23,407 bases of DNA from Chloroflexota bacterium (GTDB taxonomy: Bacteria; Chloroflexota; Limnocylindria; Limnocylindrales; CSP1-4), in contig JACVXW010000011.1 in NCBI GenBank assembly GCA_015661135.1, positions 1 to 23,407 on the forward strand. The letters are read 5' to 3'. Below are positions 1-8,230 of this stretch, one piece after another. The notes below the pieces were generated by a model. That model searched no databases and was not told the DNA's origin. It worked only from the letters and a program-made list of their open reading frames with translations. Numbering within the stretch: the first letter of the stretch is position 1; each line of letters opens with the position of its first letter. The translations under genes and the position numbers were made by a program.

Positions 1-2838
1 ACCTATCCGGAGCCCGTGGGCCACTGTGACATCTGCCCGTGGTGGACGATGTGCATGGACCGGCGGCGGGCGGACGACCACCTCTCGATCGTTGCCGGCG
101 CCGCCAGGTCTCATCGAGGCAAGCTCGTGGGCGCGGGCGTGTCCACCGGGACGGCCCTCGCAGGCCTGGATCCAACGGCAAGGATCGCGAAGATGACGCC
201 ACGCGCCCTCGACCGCCTGCGCCGCCAGGCCGCCCTCCAGCTTGAGCAACGAATGACCGGCGTCCACCGCTTCGAGCTCCTGGAGCCGGACCCGGACAAC
301 CCGGGCAAGGGGCTGTCCGCGCTGCCCGAACCGTCGCCGCTGGACGTCTTCTTCGATCTCGAGGCTGATCCGCTCGCCATGGACGGCGGCCTTGAGTACC
401 TGTTCGGCTGGGCCGAAGCGCGCCCGGAGGGTGAGCCGCACTTTCACGTCACGTGGGCCCACGACCGCGCCGCGGAAAAGGCTGCCCTCGAGACATTTGT
501 GGATCTGGTCATGGACCGGCGGGCGCGCGATCCCGGGATGCACGTCTACCACTACGGCGGTTATGAGTCGGGTGCCCTGAAGCGGCTCATGCAGCGCCAC
601 GCAACCCGTGAGGACGAGATCGACGTCCTGCTCCGCGCCGGTGTCCTGGTGAACCTCTACGACCACGTCGTCCGCCAGGCCTTGCTTGCGAGCGTGGAGA
701 GCTACTCCATCAAGCGCCTGGAGGTCTTCTACATGCCCCATCGAGAGGGGGGCATCACGAATGCCGGCTTCTCGATCGTGGAATACGAGCGCTGGATCGA
801 GGAACGAGACCCCGCAATCCTCGAAGCGATCGCGGCATACAACCGGGACGACTGCATCTCCAACCTGAAGCTCCGGGACTGGCTGGAGGGGCGCCGGGTC
901 CAGGCGCTGGCCGAGCACCCGGACTGGTACCCGGACGGCGTCGTTCCCCGCCCCGGACCCAGGGACGGCGATGCCCCGAAGGACCAGGCCGCCAATCGAG
1001 CGACGACCCGGGCCAGGGAGGACGGACTTCGCGAAGGGCTCCCCGTCGACCGAACGGAACGAACGGACGACGAACAGGCGCGCTGGCTCCTCGCCGCGCT
1101 CCTGGACTGGCACTGGCGCGAGGCAAAGCCGCAATGGTGGGACCAATACCGCCTGCGCGAGGCCCTGGCCGAGCAGCTGGTCGACGACGCCTCCTCGCTC
1201 GGAGGCCTCGAGTTCGTCGAGGAACTGGGCCCCATCGCAAGGTCGGTCGGGCGCCGCTACCGGTTCGACCCCGCCCAGGAGACGAAAATCGGCATCGGCG
1301 GCAACCAGGGACTGCACCCGGACCCGAACGAGAAACCATGGAGTCTCGAGGTCATCGCGTTCGACCCGATCGAGGGAATCGTCGATCTCAAGGTTGCGCG
1401 AACCGCACCACATCCGCGGGCGCTGATTCCGACTGGTCCGGTCCGCACAGATGCCCAGTGGGAGGCCCTGGGGCGCCTCGCGGATCACGTCATCGAGCAC
1501 GGCCTCGAGGGCGATGGCCGCTACAAGATGGCCCGCGATCTGCTCCGCCGCCGCCCGCCGACCATCACCGGCGTTGCGCCGGGATCCACGCTCCTGCCTG
1601 ACGGGGCGAGTGCCGTGGCCACGGCGCGTCGCCTTGCCGTCTCACTGACCACCACGACGCTCGCGATCCAGGGACCACCGGGGACGGGCAAGACCCATAC
1701 GGCGGCGCGGATGATCCTCGACCTCGTCGCCGCGGGGCGCCGCGTCGGCGTGACGGCCCAGTCACACCGGGTTATCGCGAATGCACTCGAGGCCGTCGCC
1801 CGGGCCGCCGCGGAGGAAGGGACGACGGTCCGGATTGCCCAGAAGACGGACGAGGAGGATCTCTCGCCGGCGTGGATGGCGATCGTCCGGCTGGGGTCCA
1901 ACGAGGGTGCGGAGGACGGGCTTCGCTCCGGCGAGTTCGACGTCGTCGGCGGCACCGCCTGGCTGTGGGCGCGCGCCGAGATGGAGGGCTCGGTGGACGT
2001 GCTCTTCATCGATGAGGCCGGCCAGTTCTCCCTCGCCAACACGCTCGCCGTGGCGGGTGCGGGTGGCTCCCTCGTGCTCCTCGGTGACCCCAACCAGCTG
2101 CCGCAGGTCTCGAACGGCAGCCACCCGGACGGGGCGGCTGCGTCCGCACTGGAGCACCTCGTCGGCGAGGCTCGGACCATCGATCCCGACCGAGGCCTGC
2201 TCCTCGACACGACGTATCGCCTCCACCCGAAGATCAACGATTTCATCTCGCCGGCCTTCTACGACGGCCGCCTGGCGACGGACCCGGCGAATGCCCGGCA
2301 ATCGGTGGGGCCCGGAATGCCCGTCGGCGACAGCGGCGTCCGCCATGTCCGAATCCGTCACGGGGAAGCCTCGAATCGATCACCGGAGGAGGCAGACTGG
2401 ATCGTCGACATGATCGAGTCACTCGTCGGTCGCAGCTGGCTGGACCGGGACGGCAACGAGCGCGGACTGGCCGTCTCGGACATCCTCGTCGTTGCTCCCT
2501 ACAACGCCCAGGTGGCCGAGATCGCGAGACGCGGCGAAGCCCGCCTCGGAACGCGGCCCAACGTCGGGACCGTGGACAAGTTCCAGGGTCGCGAGGCCCC
2601 GGTTTCCGTCTACTCCATGACGACCTCGACGGCGGATGACGCGCCGAGGGACATCGAGTTCCTCTACTCCGGGAATCGGTTCAATGTCGCCATGTCGCGG
2701 GCCCGCGGCCTCGCGATCCTCGTCGCCAACCCGGCCCTCGCCCGGGTCGCGTGCCGGACCCCGGAGCAGATGCGACTGCTCAACGTCCTGTGCCGTTACC
2801 TCGAGATCGCGGAGCCCGTGGAGGCGAACCTGCCCTAG
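1..2838 (+). CDS. TM0106-family RecB-like nuclease fused to SF1 (DNA2/UPF1-like) helicase, 5' partial
   Basis: The reading frame is open from base 1 with no stop, and the first codons (YPEPVGHCDICPWW) read as the C-terminal end of a TM0106-type RecB-like nuclease, so the gene begins upstream; the GTG at 16 is not its start. Numbering from codon 1, a CX2CX5C cysteine set (C9, C12, C18) fits the iron-sulfur end of such nucleases. An RNase H-like exonuclease segment follows, with FDLEAD near 118-123 and YNRDDC near 280-285 supplying the acidic residues. The C-terminal half is an SF1 helicase: Walker A GPPGTGKT at 558, DEAGQ at 671, LGDPNQLP just after it, VDKFQGRE near 858 and FNVAMSRARG near 894. 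The family is predicted to unwind and cut DNA or RNA-DNA hybrids; its substrate is not known. No defence or repair partner is visible downstream. Confidence 0.9.
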   Translation, partial: TYPEPVGHCDICPWWTMCMDRRRADDHLSIVAGAARSHRGKLVGAGVSTGTALAGLDPTARIAKMTPRALDRLRRQAALQLEQRMTGVHRFELLEPDPDNPGKGLSALPEPSPLDVFFDLEADPLAMDGGLEYLFGWAEARPEGEPHFHVTWAHDRAAEKAALETFVDLVMDRRARDPGMHVYHYGGYESGALKRLMQRHATREDEIDVLLRAGVLVNLYDHVVRQALLASVESYSIKRLEVFYMPHREGGITNAGFSIVEYERWIEERDPAILEAIAAYNRDDCISNLKLRDWLEGRRVQALAEHPDWYPDGVVPRPGPRDGDAPKDQAANRATTRAREDGLREGLPVDRTERTDDEQARWLLAALLDWHWREAKPQWWDQYRLREALAEQLVDDASSLGGLEFVEELGPIARSVGRRYRFDPAQETKIGIGGNQGLHPDPNEKPWSLEVIAFDPIEGIVDLKVARTAPHPRALIPTGPVRTDAQWEALGRLADHVIEHGLEGDGRYKMARDLLRRRPPTITGVAPGSTLLPDGASAVATARRLAVSLTTTTLAIQGPPGTGKTHTAARMILDLVAAGRRVGVTAQSHRVIANALEAVARAAAEEGTTVRIAQKTDEEDLSPAWMAIVRLGSNEGAEDGLRSGEFDVVGGTAWLWARAEMEGSVDVLFIDEAGQFSLANTLAVAGAGGSLVLLGDPNQLPQVSNGSHPDGAAASALEHLVGEARTIDPDRGLLLDTTYRLHPKINDFISPAFYDGRLATDPANARQSVGPGMPVGDSGVRHVRIRHGEASNRSPEEADWIVDMIESLVGRSWLDRDGNERGLAVSDILVVAPYNAQVAEIARRGEARLGTRPNVGTVDKFQGREAPVSVYSMTTSTADDAPRDIEFLYSGNRFNVAMSRARGLAILVANPALARVACRTPEQMRLLNVLCRYLEIAEPVEANLP

Positions 2839-2863
2839 ATTCCCGAGTCCACGGACTGGCACC

Positions 2864-2869
2864 TATGAT
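2864..2869 (+). promoter_or_regulatory. -10 box (TATGAT) of a putative leaderless promoter for the MFS gene
   Basis: TATGAT ends six bases before the GTG at 2876. Transcription starting about seven bases after a -10 box would begin at or next to that GTG. No Shine-Dalgarno sequence and no clear -35 box are present. The box also contains an out-of-frame ATG. Confidence 0.55.
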
Positions 2870-2875
2870 CGCTCG

Positions 2876-4135
2876 GTGAGTGTTGCGGTCAGCCTTTCCC
2901 CGACCGCGTCGTCGGCCGCACGGCGACGAGCGACCTTGAGTCTCGTGGCCGGCGTGGCGCTCGGGTCCACCGGCCACATCGCCGCCGTGACCGTGGCCAC
3001 GATTGCCGCGCAGCAACTCGCCGGGACGCCGGCAATCGCCGGGCTCCCCGGGGCGGCAGTGGTCCTCGGAGCGGCTGTCGGCTCGGTGGTCCTGTCGCGA
3101 ATCATGGCCCGAACCGGGCGCCGACGAACCGGCCTCGCCGCCGGATACCTGACCGGGGTCGTGGGTGCGCTCGGGGCGACGCTCGCGGTGATCGGCGGGT
3201 CCTTCCCGCTGCTGCTCGCGGGGACGTTCCTGATCGGCTTTGGCAACAGCTCGAACCAGCTGTCCCGATATGCCGCGGCGGACATGTACCCGGGGTCCCG
3301 CCGAGCGTCGGCCATCGGCACGGTCGTGTGGGGGGCAACCGTTGGCGCAGTGGTCGGGCCGAACCTCGTGGAGCCGGCCGGGAAGATCGCGGAGGCCATG
3401 GGCCTGCCGCAGCTGGCCGGACCGTATCTGGTGCCGGTGCTCTTCGTGGGCCTCGCGGCGTTCCTCTCCATCGCGCTCCTCCGGCCGGATCCCTTCGAGC
3501 TGGCCGACGATTCGTCGAAGCGCACCGCCGACATGCCCGACAGCGGGCCACTCCTCGAGATCCTCGGCCGCCCGTCGGTCATCGCGGCGCTCGTCGCGCT
3601 GGTGATCGGGCAGTTCGTGATGACGCTGATCATGACCATGACCCCCCTCCACATGGACATGAACCATCACACCCTCACCGACATCGGCCTCGTGCTGAGC
3701 GGGCACACCTTCGGGATGTTCGCCCTGTCGCCGATCAGCGGCCGCTTGACGGACCGGTTCGGGAGCCCCGCCGTGATCTTCGTCGGCAGCGCAGTCCTGA
3801 TCACCTCGGGCGTCATGTCCGCCGTCGCGCCGCCAGATGGCGGCGTGGCGCTGTTCGTGGCCCTCTTCCTGCTGGGCTGGGGCTGGAATCTCGGGTTCGT
3901 GGCCGGCAGCGCACTCCTCACCACGAGCCTGTCGATCGTCGAGCGCACGCGGATCCAGGGCATGGCCGATGCCCTGATCTGGGGTACCGCGGCGCTCGCA
4001 TCCATCGGCTCGGGCGTCATCCTCACCGTCGCCGGCTTCACGACGCTCGGCCTGCTCGGCGCGGCGCTCGTCCTGCTCCCGGTGTCGGTCCTCGTCAGCC
4101 GCCGGCGCCAGCTGCGGACGGGGACGAGCCGCTAG
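2876..4135 (+). CDS. MFS family transporter, probable drug/metabolite efflux permease
   Basis: A 419-residue protein with about twelve hydrophobic helices and the size of a standard major facilitator. The inter-helix loop RIMARTGRRRTG after the second helix matches MFS motif A, and SGRLTDRFGSP repeats it in the second half, so both six-helix bundles are present. A polar stretch (PFELADDSSKRTADMPDSG) forms the central cytoplasmic loop. The substrate cannot be told from sequence; proton-driven export is usual for this type. The GTG at 2876 is chosen because coding character starts there and a TATGAT box lies six bases upstream; the frame is open back to 2636, but that part overlaps the helicase gene. 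It ends 55 bases before the convergent gene at 4191. Confidence 0.85.
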   Translation: MSVAVSLSPTASSAARRRATLSLVAGVALGSTGHIAAVTVATIAAQQLAGTPAIAGLPGAAVVLGAAVGSVVLSRIMARTGRRRTGLAAGYLTGVVGALGATLAVIGGSFPLLLAGTFLIGFGNSSNQLSRYAAADMYPGSRRASAIGTVVWGATVGAVVGPNLVEPAGKIAEAMGLPQLAGPYLVPVLFVGLAAFLSIALLRPDPFELADDSSKRTADMPDSGPLLEILGRPSVIAALVALVIGQFVMTLIMTMTPLHMDMNHHTLTDIGLVLSGHTFGMFALSPISGRLTDRFGSPAVIFVGSAVLITSGVMSAVAPPDGGVALFVALFLLGWGWNLGFVAGSALLTTSLSIVERTRIQGMADALIWGTAALASIGSGVILTVAGFTTLGLLGAALVLLPVSVLVSRRRQLRTGTSR

Positions 4136-4190
4136 CACTGGCGGGCTCGGCGCCCTCCGACGCCCGACCGCGCCGCTACCGGCTATGGCG

Positions 4191-6488
4191 CTACCGACCG
4201 ATCGTCAGGAACCGAAGGATGTCGGGATGGTCGTCGGTCAGCGGCTCGACCGCGGATCGCTGCGCCGCCACCCATCCCTCGCCGGCAAAGGCATCGGCGA
4301 CCGCCGCGTCACGCGTGAGAACGACCCAGTACGAGATGGCGGCCCCTGCCTCCGCCTCGGCCGGCGTGGGGCTGTAACCGCGGTCAAGGACCCGCAGCCC
4401 GAGCCGTTCCCCCGATGCCCCGAGCGCGGGCGCCAGGTCGTAGAAGCGGTTCGAGACGTGGACGGCGATGACGCCGCCGGCCCGGAGGACGCGGAGATCG
4501 TCCGCCAGCGCCTCGAGCGTGAGGAGGTGCGTCGGGATCGCGTCCGATGAGAAGGCATCCAGGATCAGGAGGTCGAACGTGTCCGCCGGAACGTCGCGCA
4601 GCGACAGTCGGGCGTCCCCGAGGACGATGGCCGGCGCGCTCGGGGCACCCGACATGTAGGTGAAGTAGCGCGGATCGGAGGCCACCCGCACGACCAGCGG
4701 ATCGATCTCGAAGAAGGTCAGCGCCTGGCCCGGTTGCTGATAGGCGGCGATGGTGCCGGCGCCGAGGCCGACGACGGCGATCGATCCGGACGGCCGCGCA
4801 GCCTCGAGCCAGCCGAAGACGTCGCCAAGCGGCCCGCTCCGGGCGTAGTAGGTCGTCGGCCGGCGGCTGAACGCCGGATCGGTCGATTGCATGCCGTGAA
4901 CGGTCGTCCCGTTCATCAGCACCGTGACCCCGGCATCGGGGGATCGAATGACCTCGGTGACCCCGAAGAAGCTTCGATCCCGGAGGAGCGCGGGGCGCGC
5001 GATCGCCAGGAACCAGGGCTGGCCGCCGAAGAACAGGATCAGGGCGCCAAACCCGAACCAGCGGAGCGCAACGCCGAGGGCGACCGACTGGTCCACCGCC
5101 ATGAACGCGATCAGGAGGCCCGCAACGAGGCCGAAGGGCGCCAGTCGACCGACCCAGCCGCCGAAGATCGGTCCGAAGTCGAGCCGGGGTGATCTCGTCG
5201 ATGGCTTCGATGGGGTCGTGGCGGGTTCGGGAGGTAGCGTGCGCACCGGTCCGCGCCCGGCTCGGGCGCCCGAGGTCAACGCCAGCGCCGCGAGCGCGCC
5301 GGCCAGGAGGATCGGGTACTCCCACACGCCGGGGAACACGGACGGGGCCACGATCGCCACGAACGCCCCGCCGACGACCCCGCCCACGGATTGCACGAGG
5401 TAGAACTCCGTCAGCCGCGCGGCCGGCGGTCGATCCAATGCGAGCCGGCCGTGGAGCGCCGTGGCGATGATCGCGAGGCCGCTCCACTCGAGGACGACGA
5501 GCGGTACGAGGGGCCAACCACCGACGGACCCGATCGGCACCCACAGGAGCGTGATCAGCGCCGGCGCGAGGCGGACCGCCCACGGCACGAGCCGGCGGCC
5601 CCGCTCCGAGAACGCGACGATGAACGACCCGAGGTAGAGCCCCAACGGGACGATCCACAGCAGCGGCGCGGCAATCAGGTCCACGGCGATGAAGTTCGTG
5701 ACCGCCGCCAGCAGGCCCGATGGCACCGCCGCGAGGAGGAGCCAGCGGAGCCGTCTCGGCCAGGTGATCCTGGGTGTGGGCGGTCCCGACAGCTCGTCGG
5801 CGTTCGGGTCGGCCGCGGGTGCGCCTGCCGAGTCGGCCGCGGGTGCGCCTGCCGAGCCCCCGGTCGGTCCCCTCACTATCCGGTCACCGATCGCGCGGGT
5901 GCGCCAGACCATCGCGGCCGCGAGGGCCAGGACGAGCCCCAGGGCCCCGAAACCGATCGACCACAGCGCCAGTTGCCGGGTCAGCCCGACCAGCGGCCCG
6001 ATCAGGAACGGATAGGCCACGAGCGCGCCGAGCGACGCCGCGTTGCTGAGGGCGTAGAGCCCGTACGGATCGCCCTTCTCGGACTCGCCGCGGCGTGCCG
6101 CGAACCAGGCCGAGAGGAGCGGCGTGGTCGCCGTCAGGACGAAGACGGGCGGCCCGACGCGGATCGCCAGGATCCGCAGGACGTCCAGCGCGGCCGGGAG
6201 GTCGCCTGGGGCGGCCCGGTCAGCCTCGAGAGGCTGGAGCACCAGCCAAACCGCCGCGAGGACCGCCAACACGACGTGGACGACGAGGCTCGTTCGCGCG
6301 GGGAGGCGCGTGACAGAGGCGTGCCCGTACAGATACCCGAGGAGAAGCGTGCCCTGGAAGAAGACGAGAACCGTCGCCCAGACCGCCGGCGTCCCGCCGT
6401 ACAGCGGCAGCACGACCTGCCCGATCAGCGGTTGCAGCCAGAACAGCAGGAACGAGGAGATCCCGATCCCGACCGCGAAAATCGCCAT
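4191..6488 (-). CDS. Fused multi-pass membrane protein / spermidine synthase-like aminopropyltransferase domain
   Basis: A 765-residue protein. The first ~500 residues are strongly hydrophobic, with roughly a dozen or more membrane segments (for example SFLLFWLQPLIGQVVLPLYG at the N-terminus). The last ~200 residues form a SAM/dcSAM-type Rossmann domain: glycine loop GLGAGT near 574-579, acidic FEIDP, GDARL, and LDAFSSDA near 643-650, which holds the aspartate at the spermidine-synthase active-site position. Proteins with this fusion are widespread, but few have been tested; polyamine synthesis at the membrane is family inference, and other transferase activity is possible. A hydrophilic loop near residues 211-227 carries a perfect tandem octapeptide repeat. 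Start: ATG at 6488, six bases after a weak GACGAT box; the frame closes just upstream. A remnant M20 peptidase ends 29 bases before this start. Confidence 0.82.
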   Translation of the reverse strand: MAIFAVGIGISSFLLFWLQPLIGQVVLPLYGGTPAVWATVLVFFQGTLLLGYLYGHASVTRLPARTSLVVHVVLAVLAAVWLVLQPLEADRAAPGDLPAALDVLRILAIRVGPPVFVLTATTPLLSAWFAARRGESEKGDPYGLYALSNAASLGALVAYPFLIGPLVGLTRQLALWSIGFGALGLVLALAAAMVWRTRAIGDRIVRGPTGGSAGAPAADSAGAPAADPNADELSGPPTPRITWPRRLRWLLLAAVPSGLLAAVTNFIAVDLIAAPLLWIVPLGLYLGSFIVAFSERGRRLVPWAVRLAPALITLLWVPIGSVGGWPLVPLVVLEWSGLAIIATALHGRLALDRPPAARLTEFYLVQSVGGVVGGAFVAIVAPSVFPGVWEYPILLAGALAALALTSGARAGRGPVRTLPPEPATTPSKPSTRSPRLDFGPIFGGWVGRLAPFGLVAGLLIAFMAVDQSVALGVALRWFGFGALILFFGGQPWFLAIARPALLRDRSFFGVTEVIRSPDAGVTVLMNGTTVHGMQSTDPAFSRRPTTYYARSGPLGDVFGWLEAARPSGSIAVVGLGAGTIAAYQQPGQALTFFEIDPLVVRVASDPRYFTYMSGAPSAPAIVLGDARLSLRDVPADTFDLLILDAFSSDAIPTHLLTLEALADDLRVLRAGGVIAVHVSNRFYDLAPALGASGERLGLRVLDRGYSPTPAEAEAGAAISYWVVLTRDAAVADAFAGEGWVAAQRSAVEPLTDDHPDILRFLTIGR
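5809..5856 (-). repeat. Perfect 24-bp tandem duplication inside the spermidine synthase-like gene
   Basis: Bases 5809-5832 and 5833-5856 are identical. In the coding frame they give SAGAPAAD twice, in the soluble loop between membrane segments. A 24-base unit keeps the frame, so copy number could vary without loss of function. Confidence 0.95.
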
Positions 6489-6517
6489 CGGCGGATCGTC
6501 GCACAGTCAAGGACGGG

Positions 6518-6664
6518 CTAGTCGGCGTCTCCCAGCACGCGCACGACCCACGCCGCGAGAACGCGGGCGCAGGCGACAACGTCGTTCACCGGCACCGACT
6601 CGTCGGCGCTGTGCGCCTTCGCGCCGTGGGGGCACCGGCCGACTGATGGCAGGCCTGGTGCCAT
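6518..6664 (-). pseudogene. C-terminal remnant (48 codons) of a second M20-family peptidase
   Basis: The minus strand from 6664 to the TAG at 6518 encodes 48 residues beginning MAPGLPSVGRC and containing GAKAHSADESVP and CARVLAAW. This lines up with the last ~40 residues of the intact M20 peptidase at 6959-8230 (RQAHSADEFVP, CAAVLAEW), including the metal-binding histidine. The two share a perfect 21-base stretch (6598-6618 and 7036-7056) but otherwise differ at many positions, so this looks like a paralogue that lost its 5' part rather than a fresh copy. A TAA stop lies directly before the first codon. It is too short to be an enzyme. It lies on the same strand between the intact peptidase gene and the spermidine synthase-like gene. 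Confidence 0.75.
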
Positions 6665-6886
6665 TTACTCATCCGATGTGTGTCAGGCATGCCGTGGCGG
6701 CGCTGCGGCGTCCGATCCGCGTGCTTTTGGGCCGCGAACACGCTCGCTCGGGCCGGGGCCACGCTCAGCAGCCTGATCCGAGTGCCGCCCGTGCCGGCGC
6801 GGGCACGCCCAATACGCCCTGGGTGAGTATCTGGAAACTCGCCCGCGCACCGCGCGGAGTGGCACGAGCCCGAGAACTGGCCGCGT
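6665..6886. other. Gene-free spacer, scar of the M20 deletion
   Basis: With the repeats that follow, this makes a gap of about 290 bases between the remnant and the stop of the intact M20 gene. Open frames cross it on both strands, but none resembles a known protein or has a believable start. The part near 6660-6720 is less GC-rich than its surroundings. No tRNA, insertion-sequence end or clear promoter was seen. Confidence 0.5.
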
Positions 6887-6974
6887 CACGATCTGGCGGC
6901 CAGCGAGTGGCGATCAGCCGGCCGCGGCTCGATCAGCGGCCGCGGCACGATCTGGCGGTCAGCGAGCGGCGATC
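6887..6974. repeat. Nested direct repeats at the 3' end of the M20 peptidase gene
   Basis: A 29-base unit at 6887-6915 recurs at 6946-6974 with two mismatches; the second copy contains the peptidase stop codon. Between them lie two shorter tandem units starting GATCAGC (6912-6930 and 6931-6948). The string GATCTGGCGG occurs three times (6890, 6949, 6971). This looks like repeated local duplication of the gene's last codons. Confidence 0.85.
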
Positions 6975-8230
6975 TGGCGGCGGATCCACTCGGCCAGGAC
7001 GGCGGCGCACTTCTCCACCTCGGCGAGCGGGACGAACTCGTCGGCGCTGTGCGCCTGGCGCGCGCTGCCGGGACCGTAGATGACGCAGGGCGTCTTCGCG
7101 ACATCCACGAACAGCCGCATGTCGGCTCCGTACGGAGCGCCCAGCATCGCCGGACGGCGACCCGTGACTGCCGCCGCCGCGTCCGCGAGCCCCACCGGCA
7201 AGGGATGGTCGGACGGCACGCGGGCGGAGCCGAAGATCCCGCCATTGATCTCGACGCTGGCCGGATGATCGCGCAGGAACGGGTCGCCCGCGCAGGCTGC
7301 CGCGACACAGGCCCGCAGCTCCGCCTCGGCCTCAGCCGGGGATTGCCCGAGCCGGACCCCGTAGCGGCCGTCGGCGACAACCTGGTCGAGCACGGTTGAG
7401 GCCCACTCCCCGCCCGAGACGATGCCGATGATCGTCGGGTACGGGAGGCCGAGGGCGGTCATCAGCGGGTCCGTCTCGGCCTCGTTCCGGCGGGCCTCGT
7501 CCACCTGAAGCGCCGCCACCAGCGTGAACAGGTTGTCGAGCGCGGAGACGCCTTCGCGCCTCTGCGAGGCGTGGGCCGCGCGACCCGGCACGGTCAGCCG
7601 GAACACGAGGGCGCCGGCATGGGCCACGACGAGGTCGAGCGACGACGGCTCGGTGATGACGGCAACGTCCCCCCGGACCCCGGCCCTGATCGCCGCCAGC
7701 GTGCCCTGGCCGCCATCCTCCTCCGACGGAACGAGCGCCACCACCAGCTCGCCGGCCGGTGCCGTCAACGCGCCGGAGGCCCGCAGCGCACGGACGGCGG
7801 CGAGGATGGCGGCCACGCCGCCCTTCATGTCGCAGGCGCCGCGGCCGTACAGGCGGCCGTCCACCACGAGGCCGGACCACGGGTCGGCAGACCAGCTGTC
7901 GAGGTCGCCAGGCGGCACCACGTCGAAATGACCGGACAGGATGATCCGGCGCCCGGACGGATCGCCAGCCCGGCCGATGACCACCGGGAGCGTCGTCCGC
8001 GGCATCTCCTCGCCGGGCCAGTCGGGATCGGCCCGGAGGGCGTCGAGGTCCGGCCGGATGATCTGGACAGCCAGGCCCAATTCCTCGAGCGCGCCAGCAC
8101 ACCATTCCGCTACGGACTCCTCTGAGCCCGTCACGCTGGGGATTGCGACGAGGGCTCTCAGGTCGTCGAGCAGGCGCCCGGTGTCGATCGCGGCAGCGGC
8201 GCCGAGCGCGGCCGGCGGCGCCTCATTCAC
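6959..8230 (-). CDS. M20 family metallopeptidase (ArgE/DapE-like deacylase)
   Basis: A 423-residue cytoplasmic di-zinc hydrolase of the acetylornithine deacetylase / succinyl-diaminopimelate desuccinylase type, which cleaves the amide bond of an N-acyl amino acid or dipeptide. All expected ligands are present: H101 and D103 in GHFDVV, bridging D134 in GACDMKGG, catalytic E170 and metal-binding E171 in PSEEDGG, E194 in ITEPS and H394 in QAHSADE. A dimerisation domain lies between about 200 and 310. The exact substrate cannot be read from sequence. The GTG start at 8230 overlaps the stop of the preceding hydrolase gene by eight bases (GTGAATGA), so the two are almost certainly translated from one message, which suggests the peptidase acts on a related guanidino or acylated amino acid. 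An in-window relative survives as the remnant at 6518-6664. Confidence 0.9.
   Translation of the reverse strand: MNEAPPAALGAAAAIDTGRLLDDLRALVAIPSVTGSEESVAEWCAGALEELGLAVQIIRPDLDALRADPDWPGEEMPRTTLPVVIGRAGDPSGRRIILSGHFDVVPPGDLDSWSADPWSGLVVDGRLYGRGACDMKGGVAAILAAVRALRASGALTAPAGELVVALVPSEEDGGQGTLAAIRAGVRGDVAVITEPSSLDLVVAHAGALVFRLTVPGRAAHASQRREGVSALDNLFTLVAALQVDEARRNEAETDPLMTALGLPYPTIIGIVSGGEWASTVLDQVVADGRYGVRLGQSPAEAEAELRACVAAACAGDPFLRDHPASVEINGGIFGSARVPSDHPLPVGLADAAAAVTGRRPAMLGAPYGADMRLFVDVAKTPCVIYGPGSARQAHSADEFVPLAEVEKCAAVLAEWIRRQIAAR

Noticed and set aside
2865..2879. Four-codon ATG ORF (ATG ATC GCT CGG TGA) whose stop overlaps the MFS GTG, as if a coupling upstream ORF
   Set aside because: It lies within and just after the TATGAT -10 box, so it would not be on the predicted leaderless transcript; probably chance.
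2780..4138. 452-codon open frame on the minus strand covering the whole MFS gene
   Set aside because: His/Arg/Glu/Gly-rich translation with no domain character; a mirror of the GC-rich MFS codons, which have clear membrane helices in the plus frame.
5391..6521. 376-codon plus-strand frame antisense to the spermidine synthase-like gene
   Set aside because: Highly charged, low-complexity translation (runs of R, D, Q, P); the opposite strand carries a recognisable membrane/transferase protein.
6124..7083. Plus-strand frame of 319 codons crossing the gene-free spacer
   Set aside because: It spans antisense parts of two real genes and shows no recognisable motif; the middle part (from the ATG at 6645) was considered as a gene but has no SD, no -10 box and no homology I can name.
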